Shown one piece after another: positions 1 through 5,692 of a DNA stretch of 6,865 bases. The notes below the pieces were generated by a model. The model was not told where the DNA came from. It saw nothing but the letters and a program-made list of their open reading frames with translations, and made no database searches. Both the position numbers and the translations under genes were made by a program. Every line of letters begins with the position of its first letter. The first letter of the stretch is position 1. The stretch is from Phycisphaeraceae bacterium (GTDB lineage: Bacteria > Planctomycetota > Phycisphaerae > Phycisphaerales > Phycisphaeraceae): contig PUNN01000462.1 in NCBI GenBank assembly GCA_003552605.1, positions 1 to 6,865 on the forward strand, written 5' to 3'.

Positions 1-1119
1 CAGCCGGCATTCCCTCCCACCGCTTGAATCATCGCACCCTTCCTGTTTTCCATCGTGTGGAGTCAGCATGCATTGGTGCATGGTCTCCAGTTGCGCTGCA
101 ATCATGTCAGTGACGCAATCTTTTTCTTCACCCGCGGGAACATTCAGGGATATCATGAAATTGTCCTCCTCGTCATTTGCGGCAATTGCATGATGACGCA
201 ATGCCCATGACTCCAGTAGTGGCTGCACAAAACGCGCCTTGCCCCATTCCGTGTTGTGAAAGACAACCCAGAGAGGAGTTGTACCGTGCTGAAGCCAGAG
301 TCGAAAATGAATGCCAAGCCATGCGCCGGGTCGCATCGTTTCGTGCGCATTGCCAAACCTGATGTACCGCCCGACACGCTCCGCTGATGCCTGAGGCATC
401 AAACCCTTTGTGCTGAGAAAACCGTGTGCAACAGCGCGTTCAACGCTGGCCTGAACAATGGTGCTGAGATTGAGCATGAACATCGGAATTCGTTGATCTG
501 TCAGCTCTTCAGCTGAAAACGGCGTGAACGCATTGCTGTCCGCTGCCTCGCAAAGTGCGCGAAGTTGCAGAATGTCATTTCTGGCGCGGAGATCGTCTGC
601 GCAGTCGTGTTCGAGGATCGAAAGCAGGTTGGTCCATGACACGAGTGCGAGTGCCGGGCCAAGGCTCGTGTCAACGGACCGGGTAATTCCGGAAACCAGA
701 GGCCGCGGCGTGTATTCGACATCTGCATCACGCAGGCGACGGAGCAGCTCGCGCCACAGCATCGGCTCGCGGGCTGTGGGCGCGACCACGAGCAGTAAGC
801 TGGGTTGTGATTTCGTGGCCAACTGCTTCAGGTATGCAATCGGCTGATTGTCGGTGAGACCTGCCCAGAACTTGTTTTCTACATAAAGGCGAGGGCCATC
901 ATCGGCGTAGCCCCACATGTCAGGCCGGAGTGAGCCTTCAATGCATTGGGCTCGGAAGCGAAGGGAGGGGATGTGCTGCACAATATTGCGGAGCAGTTTC
1001 ATCAGAGCAGTGCGCGCCGCATCACTCGAATTCAGGATGTATGCAAGGGAGTCGGTGGCGATGTCCTCGTTCACCTCTGGAAACCGTTTCTGCACGATAT
1101 GGCTGAATATCGTGGGCAT
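1..1119 (-). CDS. PD-(D/E)XK nuclease-like protein, 3' end cut by window edge
   Basis: The frame is open for 373 codons from an ATG at 1119 to base 1, with no stop, so the C-terminus is missing. The start is supported by AAAGG at 1127-1131, seven bases upstream, and by an in-frame TGA at 1174-1176. Residues 1-110 look like a PD-(D/E)XK nuclease core: an acidic N-terminal helix (E15, E18, D19), then RPD at 66-68, VENK at 80-83 (E-x-K with E81 and K83) and Q92-x3-Y96, the Q-x3-Y element seen in RecB/Cas4-like members. Residues about 105-112 form a hydrophobic strand (LLLVVAP). Residues about 208-350 form a second domain rich in Trp, Phe and His (RYIRFG, WLGIHFRLWLQ, WVVFHNTEWG) that I do not recognise. 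The nuclease fold is inferred from motifs only; the target is unknown. Proteins of this type often occur in defence islands. An inactive or structural homologue is possible. GC is lower than in the core genes to the right, suggesting transfer. Confidence 0.75.
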   Translation of the reverse strand, partial: MPTIFSHIVQKRFPEVNEDIATDSLAYILNSSDAARTALMKLLRNIVQHIPSLRFRAQCIEGSLRPDMWGYADDGPRLYVENKFWAGLTDNQPIAYLKQLATKSQPSLLLVVAPTAREPMLWRELLRRLRDADVEYTPRPLVSGITRSVDTSLGPALALVSWTNLLSILEHDCADDLRARNDILQLRALCEAADSNAFTPFSAEELTDQRIPMFMLNLSTIVQASVERAVAHGFLSTKGLMPQASAERVGRYIRFGNAHETMRPGAWLGIHFRLWLQHGTTPLWVVFHNTEWGKARFVQPLLESWALRHHAIAANDEEDNFMISLNVPAGEEKDCVTDMIAAQLETMHQCMLTPHDGKQEGCDDSSGGRECRL

Positions 1120-1126
1120 AGCTTGA

Positions 1127-1131
1127 CCTTT
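1127..1131 (-). promoter_or_regulatory. Shine-Dalgarno for the nuclease-like gene
   Basis: AAAGG on the minus strand lies seven bases before the ATG at 1119. It supports this start over an in-frame TTG at 1137, which has no comparable upstream site. Confidence 0.6.
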
Positions 1132-1173
1132 CTTCAAAGTGTGACTATCATCGCGATCTTCATGTGGGCTTGG

Positions 1174-1365
1174 TCATAAGATGTCGCGGTGCAGCGCAAC
1201 TTGTCGGTCGGGGTCTGATACGGCGAGCGAGGCATGCATCGGATCCAGGCGGTAGGCGTGAGTGTGCAGTCCTGATGCGGGTGATGGCCGCAACCTATAG
1301 CCGAGCGACTCGATGCATTTTATTCGGGCTGAGTGCAGATCGTAGTTGAAAGGTAAAGGCTTCAC
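1174..1365 (-). CDS. Possible small hypothetical protein, 63 aa
   Basis: An unrecognised 63-residue reading frame starts with GTG at 1365 and ends with TGA at 1174-1176, 54 bases before the nuclease-like start. AGGA at 1375-1378 lies nine bases upstream of the GTG. The product begins MKPLPFNYDLHSARIKC (GTG read as Met) and is basic, rich in His, Arg and Leu, with no signal peptide, membrane segment or familiar motif. Its GTG overlaps the TGA of a preceding small frame by four bases (GTGA), an arrangement typical of translational coupling. Against it: the short length, no family assignment, and the fact that frames of this size occur by chance. If real, it would be the first or second gene of a small operon with the nuclease-like gene. 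Confidence 0.3.
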   Translation of the reverse strand: MKPLPFNYDLHSARIKCIESLGYRLRPSPASGLHTHAYRLDPMHASLAVSDPDRQVALHRDIL

Positions 1366-1493
1366 AGTGCGTCGTCCTGTTGGTAGATCATCCCGCGATT
1401 TATGGCGCCTCTGAGAGTGACAATAGCATCCTGTTCAGGAACAGTAAAACTGGAGAGTTGAGGAGGGTCAACAGGATGGTCCTGAAATCGCAT
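1362..1493 (-). CDS. Possible very small ORF (43 aa) overlapping the next frame by GTGA
   Basis: This frame runs from ATG at 1493 (or TTG at 1514) to TGA at 1362-1364. The product reads like ordinary protein (for example PEQDAIVTLRGAINRG near its C-terminus) but I recognise no family. The ATG has no Shine-Dalgarno; the TTG has AAGG nine bases upstream. The stop overlaps the GTG of the 63-residue frame by four bases. Two other minus-strand frames across about 1400-1606 also look partly protein-like, so this may be the tail of a longer gene broken by a frameshift rather than an intact small gene. Confidence 0.22.
   Translation of the reverse strand: MRFQDHPVDPPQLSSFTVPEQDAIVTLRGAINRGMIYQQDDAL
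1443..1471 (-). promoter_or_regulatory. Candidate sigma-70-type promoter for the small ORF/nuclease-like cluster
   Basis: Minus strand TTGACC (1466-1471, five of six to the -35 consensus) is separated by 17 bases from TTTACT (1443-1448, four of six to the -10). Predicted transcription would start near 1436, upstream of the GTG at 1365 and of the nuclease-like gene. It lies inside the 43-residue frame, so either that frame is not a gene or the promoter is internal to it. Confidence 0.3.
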
Positions 1494-1650
1494 CGTGAGT
1501 TCGGTTGGGAGCAACGAGAACGGCCTTGTCTACGGGGGCATGCATAGACGATTGGGTGATGGCCGGGTTTCTTGGTATTGGATCGCTTGTTTGCCCAGTT
1601 CGACATGACACGGGATCGAAGTGACGATCATGTATGGGGCGGGGGCGGTT

Positions 1651-1695
1651 GCTTCGAGCGGGATGTATGGCGAACGGGCCACGCCGGTTCGAAGC
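1651..1695 (-). terminator. Inverted repeat directly after aroC stop, possible terminator
   Basis: GCTTCGA begins immediately after the two first bases of the aroC stop (TGAGC..., 1689-1695 on the minus strand) and pairs perfectly with TCGAAGC at 1651-1657, a 7-bp stem around 31 bases. The inner part can form a second small stem (GGCG at 1669-1672 with CGCC at 1682-1685). No U-tract follows; the sequence continues C-rich. The position suits a 3' end, but classical intrinsic termination is not supported. Confidence 0.35.
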
Positions 1696-2994
1696 TCACT
1701 CTCCCCTTACCGCGCGTTGGCGCAGGGCGTGGTCGGCGAGGGTGAGGGCCATCATGGCTTCGGCCATGGGGATGAAGCGGGGCAGGAGGCAGGGGTCGTG
1801 GCGGCCGCGGGTGGCGATCTTTGTGGGGGCGCCTTCGGTGGTCACCGTCGGTTGATCCTGCGGCAGGCTGCTGGTTGGCTTCACAGCGCATCGAAGAACG
1901 ATCGGCATGCCCGAGGAGATGCCGCCGAGCATGCCGCCGTGGCGGTTGGTCTCGGTGATGATGCGGGGGGTACCGCCATGACTGGCCCCGGCTGATGGAG
2001 ACCGGTGCCCGCGCGGGGCTGATGCAGCGCGGCCGCTGCCGGAAGGCTCGGCGTTTTCGCCGGCGCCCGGGCGCGGCGTTGAGCCGGGGGTGTTGCGAAG
2101 GTCCGGGGGCTCGGTGGCATCATCGCCGGGACGATGTGGCGGCGGGCCGTCAGGGGCATCGGTGTGCTGATCGGCTTCATCGGCGGGGGTGAAATAATCG
2201 TTGTGCTCGCTGCCGCGCATGGTCGCCACGTTGAAGCCGGCGCCGTACTCCACGCCCACCACCGCCGGCAGGGTGAACATCGCCTTGCCGAGGTCGGCCT
2301 TGAGCTTGTCGAACACCGGTTCACCCCAGCCGGCGGGTACGCCGGTGGCGATGATCTCGGCCACGCCGCCGATCGAATCGCGCTCGTTCCGCATCCGCTG
2401 GACCAGTTCGATCATCTGCTCGCTGATCGCCGGGTCGGGGCACCGCACGATGCTGGCTTCGACCTGCTCGAGCGTCACCGCGGCCGGGTCGTCGACCGCG
2501 GCGATGAGGTTTCCGATCTGCCGCACGTAGCCGACAATGCGCACACCGTACCACTCGGCGAGCAGCTTCTTCGCGATCGCACCGGCGGCCACGCGCACGT
2601 TCGTCTCGCGGGCCGAGGCGCGGCCGCCGCCGCGGTAGTCGCGGAAGCCGTACTTGGCATCGAAGGTGTAATCGGCGTGGCCGGGGCGGTACTTGTCCTT
2701 GATGTCGCTGTAATCGCGGGAACGCTGGTCGGCGTTCTCGATCATGAGGGCGATGGATGTGCCGGTGGTCCGGCCGTCGAAGACCCCGGAGAGAATGCGC
2801 GCCCGGTCCGCTTCATCGCGCTGCGTGGTGACCTTCGACTGGCCCGGCCGGCGGCGGTCGAGATCAGGCTGGAGGTCGGCTTCTGACAGGGCGAGGCCGG
2901 GCGGCACACCATCGAGGATGGCGATGTTCGCCGGCCCGTGGCTTTCACCGGCGGTGGTCAGGCGGAAAAAGAGACCGAAGGTGTTTCCGGGCAT
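1696..2994 (-). CDS. aroC: Chorismate synthase with low-complexity insert
   Basis: This is chorismate synthase, the last step of the shikimate pathway: it converts 5-enolpyruvylshikimate-3-phosphate to chorismate using reduced FMN in the cytoplasm. The 432-residue product shows the family landmarks in order: FGLFFRLTTAGESHG (6-20), RPGHADYTF (103-111), YRGGGRASARET (120-131), RGSEHNDYF (260-268), TNRHGGMLGGISSGMPI (349-365), KPTSS (372-376) and RGRHDPC (396-402). The ATG at 2994 gives the usual MPGNTFG start; an in-frame ATG at 3114 would add 40 unconserved residues and is rejected. The protein is about 70 residues longer than the 361-residue E. coli enzyme. Nearly all the excess is a Pro/Gly/Ala/Asp-rich stretch at about 268-345, inside an otherwise conserved loop region near the FMN site. 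The frame stays open throughout, so this is an insert and not a frameshift. There is no recognisable Shine-Dalgarno at the chosen start. All catalytic-region motifs are intact, so activity is likely. Confidence 0.95.
   Translation of the reverse strand: MPGNTFGLFFRLTTAGESHGPANIAILDGVPPGLALSEADLQPDLDRRRPGQSKVTTQRDEADRARILSGVFDGRTTGTSIALMIENADQRSRDYSDIKDKYRPGHADYTFDAKYGFRDYRGGGRASARETNVRVAAGAIAKKLLAEWYGVRIVGYVRQIGNLIAAVDDPAAVTLEQVEASIVRCPDPAISEQMIELVQRMRNERDSIGGVAEIIATGVPAGWGEPVFDKLKADLGKAMFTLPAVVGVEYGAGFNVATMRGSEHNDYFTPADEADQHTDAPDGPPPHRPGDDATEPPDLRNTPGSTPRPGAGENAEPSGSGRAASAPRGHRSPSAGASHGGTPRIITETNRHGGMLGGISSGMPIVLRCAVKPTSSLPQDQPTVTTEGAPTKIATRGRHDPCLLPRFIPMAEAMMALTLADHALRQRAVRGE
1960..2193 (-). 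other. Segment encoding the low-complexity insert in AroC
   Basis: This segment encodes about 78 residues (about 268-345) lying between RGSEHNDYF and TETNRHGG, where the E. coli enzyme has only about ten residues. The composition is dominated by Pro, Gly, Ala, Asp, Glu, Arg and Ser (PDGPPPHRPGDD, NTPGSTPRPGAGEN), with few hydrophobic residues, so it is predicted to be disordered. No internal tandem repeat unit is evident. Confidence 0.8.
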
Positions 2995-3002
2995 GAGCGG
3001 TG

Positions 3003-3008
3003 ATTCTA
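3003..3008 (-). promoter_or_regulatory. Possible -10 element just upstream of aroC
   Basis: Minus strand TAGAAT (five of six to TATAAT) ends eight bases before the aroC ATG. No good -35 is present at 16-18 bases (CTGGCC at best). If used, the transcript would start at or very near the ATG, giving a leaderless mRNA, which would agree with the missing Shine-Dalgarno. Confidence 0.25.
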
Positions 3009-3186
3009 TCAGGGCCGGCGGCGCGGCCAGCCAGCCTTCTCTGGACGCAAAAGGCGACCGCGCCAAGTGCCATGCGCCCGGCGAGGGGTGTCTCAGGGCA
3101 ACCGCGCGCTGCACGGTTGCGGCACAATCTTCACCCGCGCTGCACCAAGCCCTGCTTGCGGCATGCCGCTGCTACTCACCACGGAA

Positions 3187-3209
3187 GGGGGGACCGGGGG
3201 GCGGGGGGG
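3187..3209 (+). other. G-run cluster, possible G-quadruplex
   Basis: On the plus strand there are runs of G6 (3187-3192), G6 (3196-3201) and G7 (3203-3209), separated by ACC and C. The G7 can supply two GGG tracts, so a four-tract quadruplex is possible. The cluster begins eight bases downstream of the stop of the TPR-protein gene, on its template strand, where it could slow polymerase. No other terminator was found for that gene. Confidence 0.45.
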
Positions 3210-3217
3210 AGTTGTGG

Positions 3218-4876
3218 TCAGTCCTGCTCAGGCGCCGGCTCGCCCTCGGCATCTTCATCGCCGATCCAGATCCGACGCAGTAGCGGCAGCAGCCCATCTT
3301 CCGGCTTGAACTCGCCGGCGCGGTCAAGGCCGTAACTGACCACCTGTTGCTCACCGGCCTGGTGGCCGAGATAGGCCATCACGAGTGCGGCCTCGGGGGA
3401 TTCGTTCTCGCGAATCATCCGCATCAACTGGCCCTGGAGCCACTCGAGACGATCCTGCTCAGGCAGCAGGGCGGCATCGTAGCGGGTGGCGATCAGTTCA
3501 GGATGATCGGCCATCAGGCGGCGGAGGTTGTTGGCACTGGACCGCACCAGGCCCGCCCCGAGTTGGGCATGGATCAGGCCGACACGTGGCAGCGGGTTGT
3601 CCTCGATACGGTCGACAAGCGATTCATACAGGCGCTCGGCCTGGAAGTACTTGCCTTCGGCCATCAGGCGCTCGCCGCGGGCCATCTCGCGGTTGAACCC
3701 GTCCTCACCCCGGCCGACCAGCGAGCGGATGGCGGGCATTTCGTAGTCGAGGGTGTCGATCAGGCCCGGGGCCGCGGCGGGTGCCTGTGGGTCGGCTTCG
3801 GGCTCCTCGGGGTCATCCACCGGCAGGCCGAGGGCTCGCCGCGTGGCGTGAATGCGTGCCTGCTCGGCCTCGGCACGCTCCTCTGCGGTCAGATCGGGCA
3901 CGCGGAAGAGCGGTGGTTCGGCATCGGTGTCGGGTTCATCATCCGGCCGCAGACCGACGATGTGGTCTTCGGGCCAGCGCGGCTGCTCGCGCTCGCCGCG
4001 AAGGATGCGGTCGCGGTCGTCGAGCCGGGTGAGCAGATCCATGTAGACATCTTCGCCCGGCTCGGCCTGTCGGTCGCCGATGGGGGAGAACATCTCGGCC
4101 CGGATCTTCTCGAGCTGCTCATCGAAGGTGAGGTCGCTGTCTGCGAGCAGGCGACGATCCCGCGGCTGCTGGCCCAACTGCTGGCCGAGAAGCAGGCCTG
4201 TGCCGCGGGTGAAATCGACTCGTTCCACCCCCCGGTCACCGAGGCGCTGGGCCTCGATGGCGGCCCGCGGCTGGCGCTGTTGCAGCGATTCGAGGTACGC
4301 TTCGTCCTCGCCGACGTCGAAACGCTGGCCGAGCCGGCCGTCGATGAAACTGTCCTGGCCGAGTGGTTCCCGCCGCGTGTCGCCGAGTTCCGGGGAGCGA
4401 ACGGTCACACCGGGCGTGAAGTCAAACTGGCCGTTGTCGCCGAACGGTCGCAGCGTGTCGGCGGTGATTCGCGCATCACCGCCGCGGGCGCGCAGCGCCC
4501 CGCGATCCTGATCCTGCCGCCGAAGCGTGGGGGCACTGAACGAACGCTGAACGGGTGGCGCCGGCTCACCGATGTCCATTGGCGTGCTCGCAGCGCGGAA
4601 GCGGAACAGGTCGTCACTACCAAGCTGGTCGCCGAAGTCGCCGGGCGCACCGAACCCCACCTCATCGCGGAAGAACCCCAGCCCGCCCACGTTGCCGTGG
4701 ATCATCTGGTTCCTTCCGACAAAATCCTGCTGATGCGCTTCCTGATTTATGCGATTGCCCACCTCGAGGCTGGCATCAAGCTCGTGTTGAGCGAATGCGG
4801 GCGAGGCGGCGAGGGTGAGCAGGGCCCCGGCGGCGAGGCCCGGGATGGTGGTCGTGATGGGGCGGATGGTGCTCAT
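3218..4876 (-). CDS. Exported hypothetical protein with C-terminal TPR-like region
   Basis: The 552-residue product is not assigned to a named family. Residues 1-29 form a Sec-type signal peptide: a short basic start, a hydrophobic core (IPGLAAGALLTLAA) and an AFA cleavage motif before Q30, so the protein is probably periplasmic or exported. There is no lipobox cysteine. Residues 30-370 are long, polar and acidic, probably largely disordered, with many Arg, Asp, Glu, Gln and Pro residues and an acidic Pro-rich linker at about 310-370. Residues about 392-540 are predominantly helical. One segment (about 396-425, MARGERLMAEGKYFQAERLY) fits a TPR helix pair, followed by weaker repeats containing AQLGAG and ALVMAYLGHQAG. 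The ATG at 4876 is supported by GGAGG eight bases upstream and by the signal peptide directly after it. A role in protein-protein interaction at the envelope is inferred. The N-terminal GNRINQ and GNV phrases resemble TPR proteins I recall from planctomycetes, but this is memory, not a match. Confidence 0.85.
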   Translation of the reverse strand: MSTIRPITTTIPGLAAGALLTLAASPAFAQHELDASLEVGNRINQEAHQQDFVGRNQMIHGNVGGLGFFRDEVGFGAPGDFGDQLGSDDLFRFRAASTPMDIGEPAPPVQRSFSAPTLRRQDQDRGALRARGGDARITADTLRPFGDNGQFDFTPGVTVRSPELGDTRREPLGQDSFIDGRLGQRFDVGEDEAYLESLQQRQPRAAIEAQRLGDRGVERVDFTRGTGLLLGQQLGQQPRDRRLLADSDLTFDEQLEKIRAEMFSPIGDRQAEPGEDVYMDLLTRLDDRDRILRGEREQPRWPEDHIVGLRPDDEPDTDAEPPLFRVPDLTAEERAEAEQARIHATRRALGLPVDDPEEPEADPQAPAAAPGLIDTLDYEMPAIRSLVGRGEDGFNREMARGERLMAEGKYFQAERLYESLVDRIEDNPLPRVGLIHAQLGAGLVRSSANNLRRLMADHPELIATRYDAALLPEQDRLEWLQGQLMRMIRENESPEAALVMAYLGHQAGEQQVVSYGLDRAGEFKPEDGLLPLLRRIWIGDEDAEGEPAPEQD

Positions 4877-4884
4877 GGTACGAT

Positions 4885-4919
4885 CCTCCGAGCGCTTCTC
4901 TTACCCTCATCTAATTATA
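4885..4919 (-). promoter_or_regulatory. Promoter -10 and strong Shine-Dalgarno of the TPR-protein gene
   Basis: A perfect TATAAT lies at 4914-4919 on the minus strand, about 37 bases before the ATG, and GGAGG lies at 4885-4889, eight bases before it. A -35 at the usual distance is poor (AACCCC at 17 bases); a GGAAC sequence nearby could suit an alternative sigma factor. This suggests the gene is transcribed separately from greA, whose stop is 77 bases upstream. Confidence 0.55.
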
Positions 4920-4953
4920 CGCCTGACAGGGTGTGCGGGGTTCCTGTTTCCGT

Positions 4954-5418
4954 TCACTGGATTTCCAGAACCTCGAATCGCTTGGTCCGGCGGGGCAGGT
5001 CGACCTTGACCACATCGCCCACCCGGGCCTTCAGCAGGGCCTCGCCCATCGGGCTGGCCGTGGTGACTTCGACCTCATCGGCGTCGAAGTTGCCGCTGGC
5101 CTCGCCCACGATGCGGTAGAGGTCCTCACTCTTATCGTCGAGATCCTTCAGCCGCACGACCGAACCGACGAAGACCATGTCCTCGGGCAACTGCTCGGGG
5201 TCGGCGACCTTGGCATTCTTGAGTCGCTCCTCGAGGCGGCGGATTTCAGCCTCGTTGAGGCCCTGTTCATCGCGGGCCGAGTGATATTCGGCGTTCTCCT
5301 TGAGATCGCCCATGGCCCGTGCCTCGGCGATGCGCGCGGTGATGGTCGGCCGCCGCGCCTTGAGGGTTTCCAGCTTTTCCTGGAGTCGCTGTTTCTCGTC
5401 CGCGGTCAGAAAATCCAT
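4954..5418 (-). CDS. greA: Transcription elongation factor GreA
   Basis: GreA enters the secondary channel of RNA polymerase and stimulates cleavage of backtracked RNA, rescuing stalled complexes. The 154-residue product is close to the usual 158. The N-terminal coiled-coil spans about 5-75 and carries the tip motif GDLKENAEYHSARDEQ at 37-52; D38 and E41 correspond to the catalytic tip acidic pair of the E. coli protein (D41, E44). The C-terminal FKBP-like domain covers about 80-154, with the characteristic VGSVVRLKD and ASPMGEALLKARVGDVV segments. The ATG at 5418 is preceded by GGAGG at 5429-5433, ten bases away. The frame stays open 56 codons further upstream, but the extension is unlike GreA and is rejected. 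A hairpin lies directly upstream of the Shine-Dalgarno. The TPR-protein gene follows 77 bases downstream with its own -10, so co-transcription is uncertain. Confidence 0.96.
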   Translation of the reverse strand: MDFLTADEKQRLQEKLETLKARRPTITARIAEARAMGDLKENAEYHSARDEQGLNEAEIRRLEERLKNAKVADPEQLPEDMVFVGSVVRLKDLDDKSEDLYRIVGEASGNFDADEVEVTTASPMGEALLKARVGDVVKVDLPRRTKRFEVLEIQ

Positions 5419-5428
5419 GTCGTTGATA

Positions 5429-5461
5429 CCTCCACGTTCGAGCCGGGGTCGGGTTCGAACG
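5429..5461 (-). promoter_or_regulatory. Hairpin abutting the greA Shine-Dalgarno
   Basis: On the minus strand CGTTCGA (5455-5461) pairs perfectly with TCGAACG (5435-5441) around a 13-base C-rich loop. One base later comes the GGAGG of greA (5429-5433). The stem does not itself cover the Shine-Dalgarno, but its position could affect ribosome access. Confidence 0.4.
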
Positions 5462-5610
5462 GATTCCGTGTCCCTGAGTTCGGTTGTTCTGTCAGGAAAC
5501 CTCAATTCACGGGGGCGCGGCGTCGATGGGCGACCCACGCGGTCACCCTGCCGCTCATTCGCACCCGTTGAATGCATGCGGGTCACGAGCCGTGAATACC
5601 GGTAAGTCTA

Positions 5611-5631
5611 CCCCTCCCCCCGGCCCCGGGG
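5611..5631 (-). other. G-run cluster upstream of greA
   Basis: The minus strand reads GGGG, CC, GGGGGG, A, GGGG across 5611-5627, preceded by CCCC. Three to four G-tracts could form a quadruplex on the coding strand, or the CCCCGGGG could pair on itself. It sits between the weak -35-like and -10-like sequences upstream of greA. Confidence 0.3.
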
Positions 5632-5692
5632 CAACGCTGCGCCGCGGTGCGGCAGGTCGAAGGGTGCATGACACATGTGGCGGGCTCCCTTT

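Larger units (their letters stand above)
1120..1695. other. Interval between aroC and the nuclease-like gene
   Basis: These 576 bases hold no gene of ordinary size on either strand. They contain, from right to left, the post-aroC inverted repeat, a region (1500-1640) in which I see no convincing gene, a candidate promoter, two possible small minus-strand ORFs and the nuclease Shine-Dalgarno. The lower GC of the accessory segment begins within this interval, near 1640. No transposase, terminal repeat or tRNA was found to explain the change. Confidence 0.5.

Noticed and set aside
153..731. Short frames of 61-107 residues on both strands in the left 730 bases
   Set aside because: They are out-of-frame shadows of the continuous minus-strand frame 1-1119.
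917..1179. Plus-strand frames of 69 and 77 residues opposite the nuclease-like start
   Set aside because: Both are antisense to the longer minus-strand frame that carries the nuclease motifs and a Shine-Dalgarno.
2134..2886. A 250-residue plus-strand frame antisense to aroC
   Set aside because: It lies wholly within conserved aroC coding sequence and its content (many Val, Gly, His, Asp) is typical of antisense GC-rich frames.
2995..3114. N-terminal extension of AroC from the ATG at 3114
   Set aside because: The 40 extra residues are not like any chorismate synthase, and the family start MPGNTFG aligns with the ATG at 2994.
3158..3169. Perfect palindrome GCGGCATGCCGC as an operator or terminator
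   Set aside because: It is a single 12-base palindrome with no loop and no U-tract, within expectation for this GC content; no regulator nearby suggests its use.
3347..5119. A 590-residue open frame on the plus strand antisense to the TPR-protein gene and greA
   Set aside because: It overlaps two well-supported minus-strand genes and reads as a high-GC shadow; it has no recognisable domain or ribosome binding site.
5419..5586. N-terminal extension of GreA from the ATG at 5586
   Set aside because: GreA begins at the MDFLT start with GGAGG upstream; the extension is low-complexity and would include the leader hairpin.
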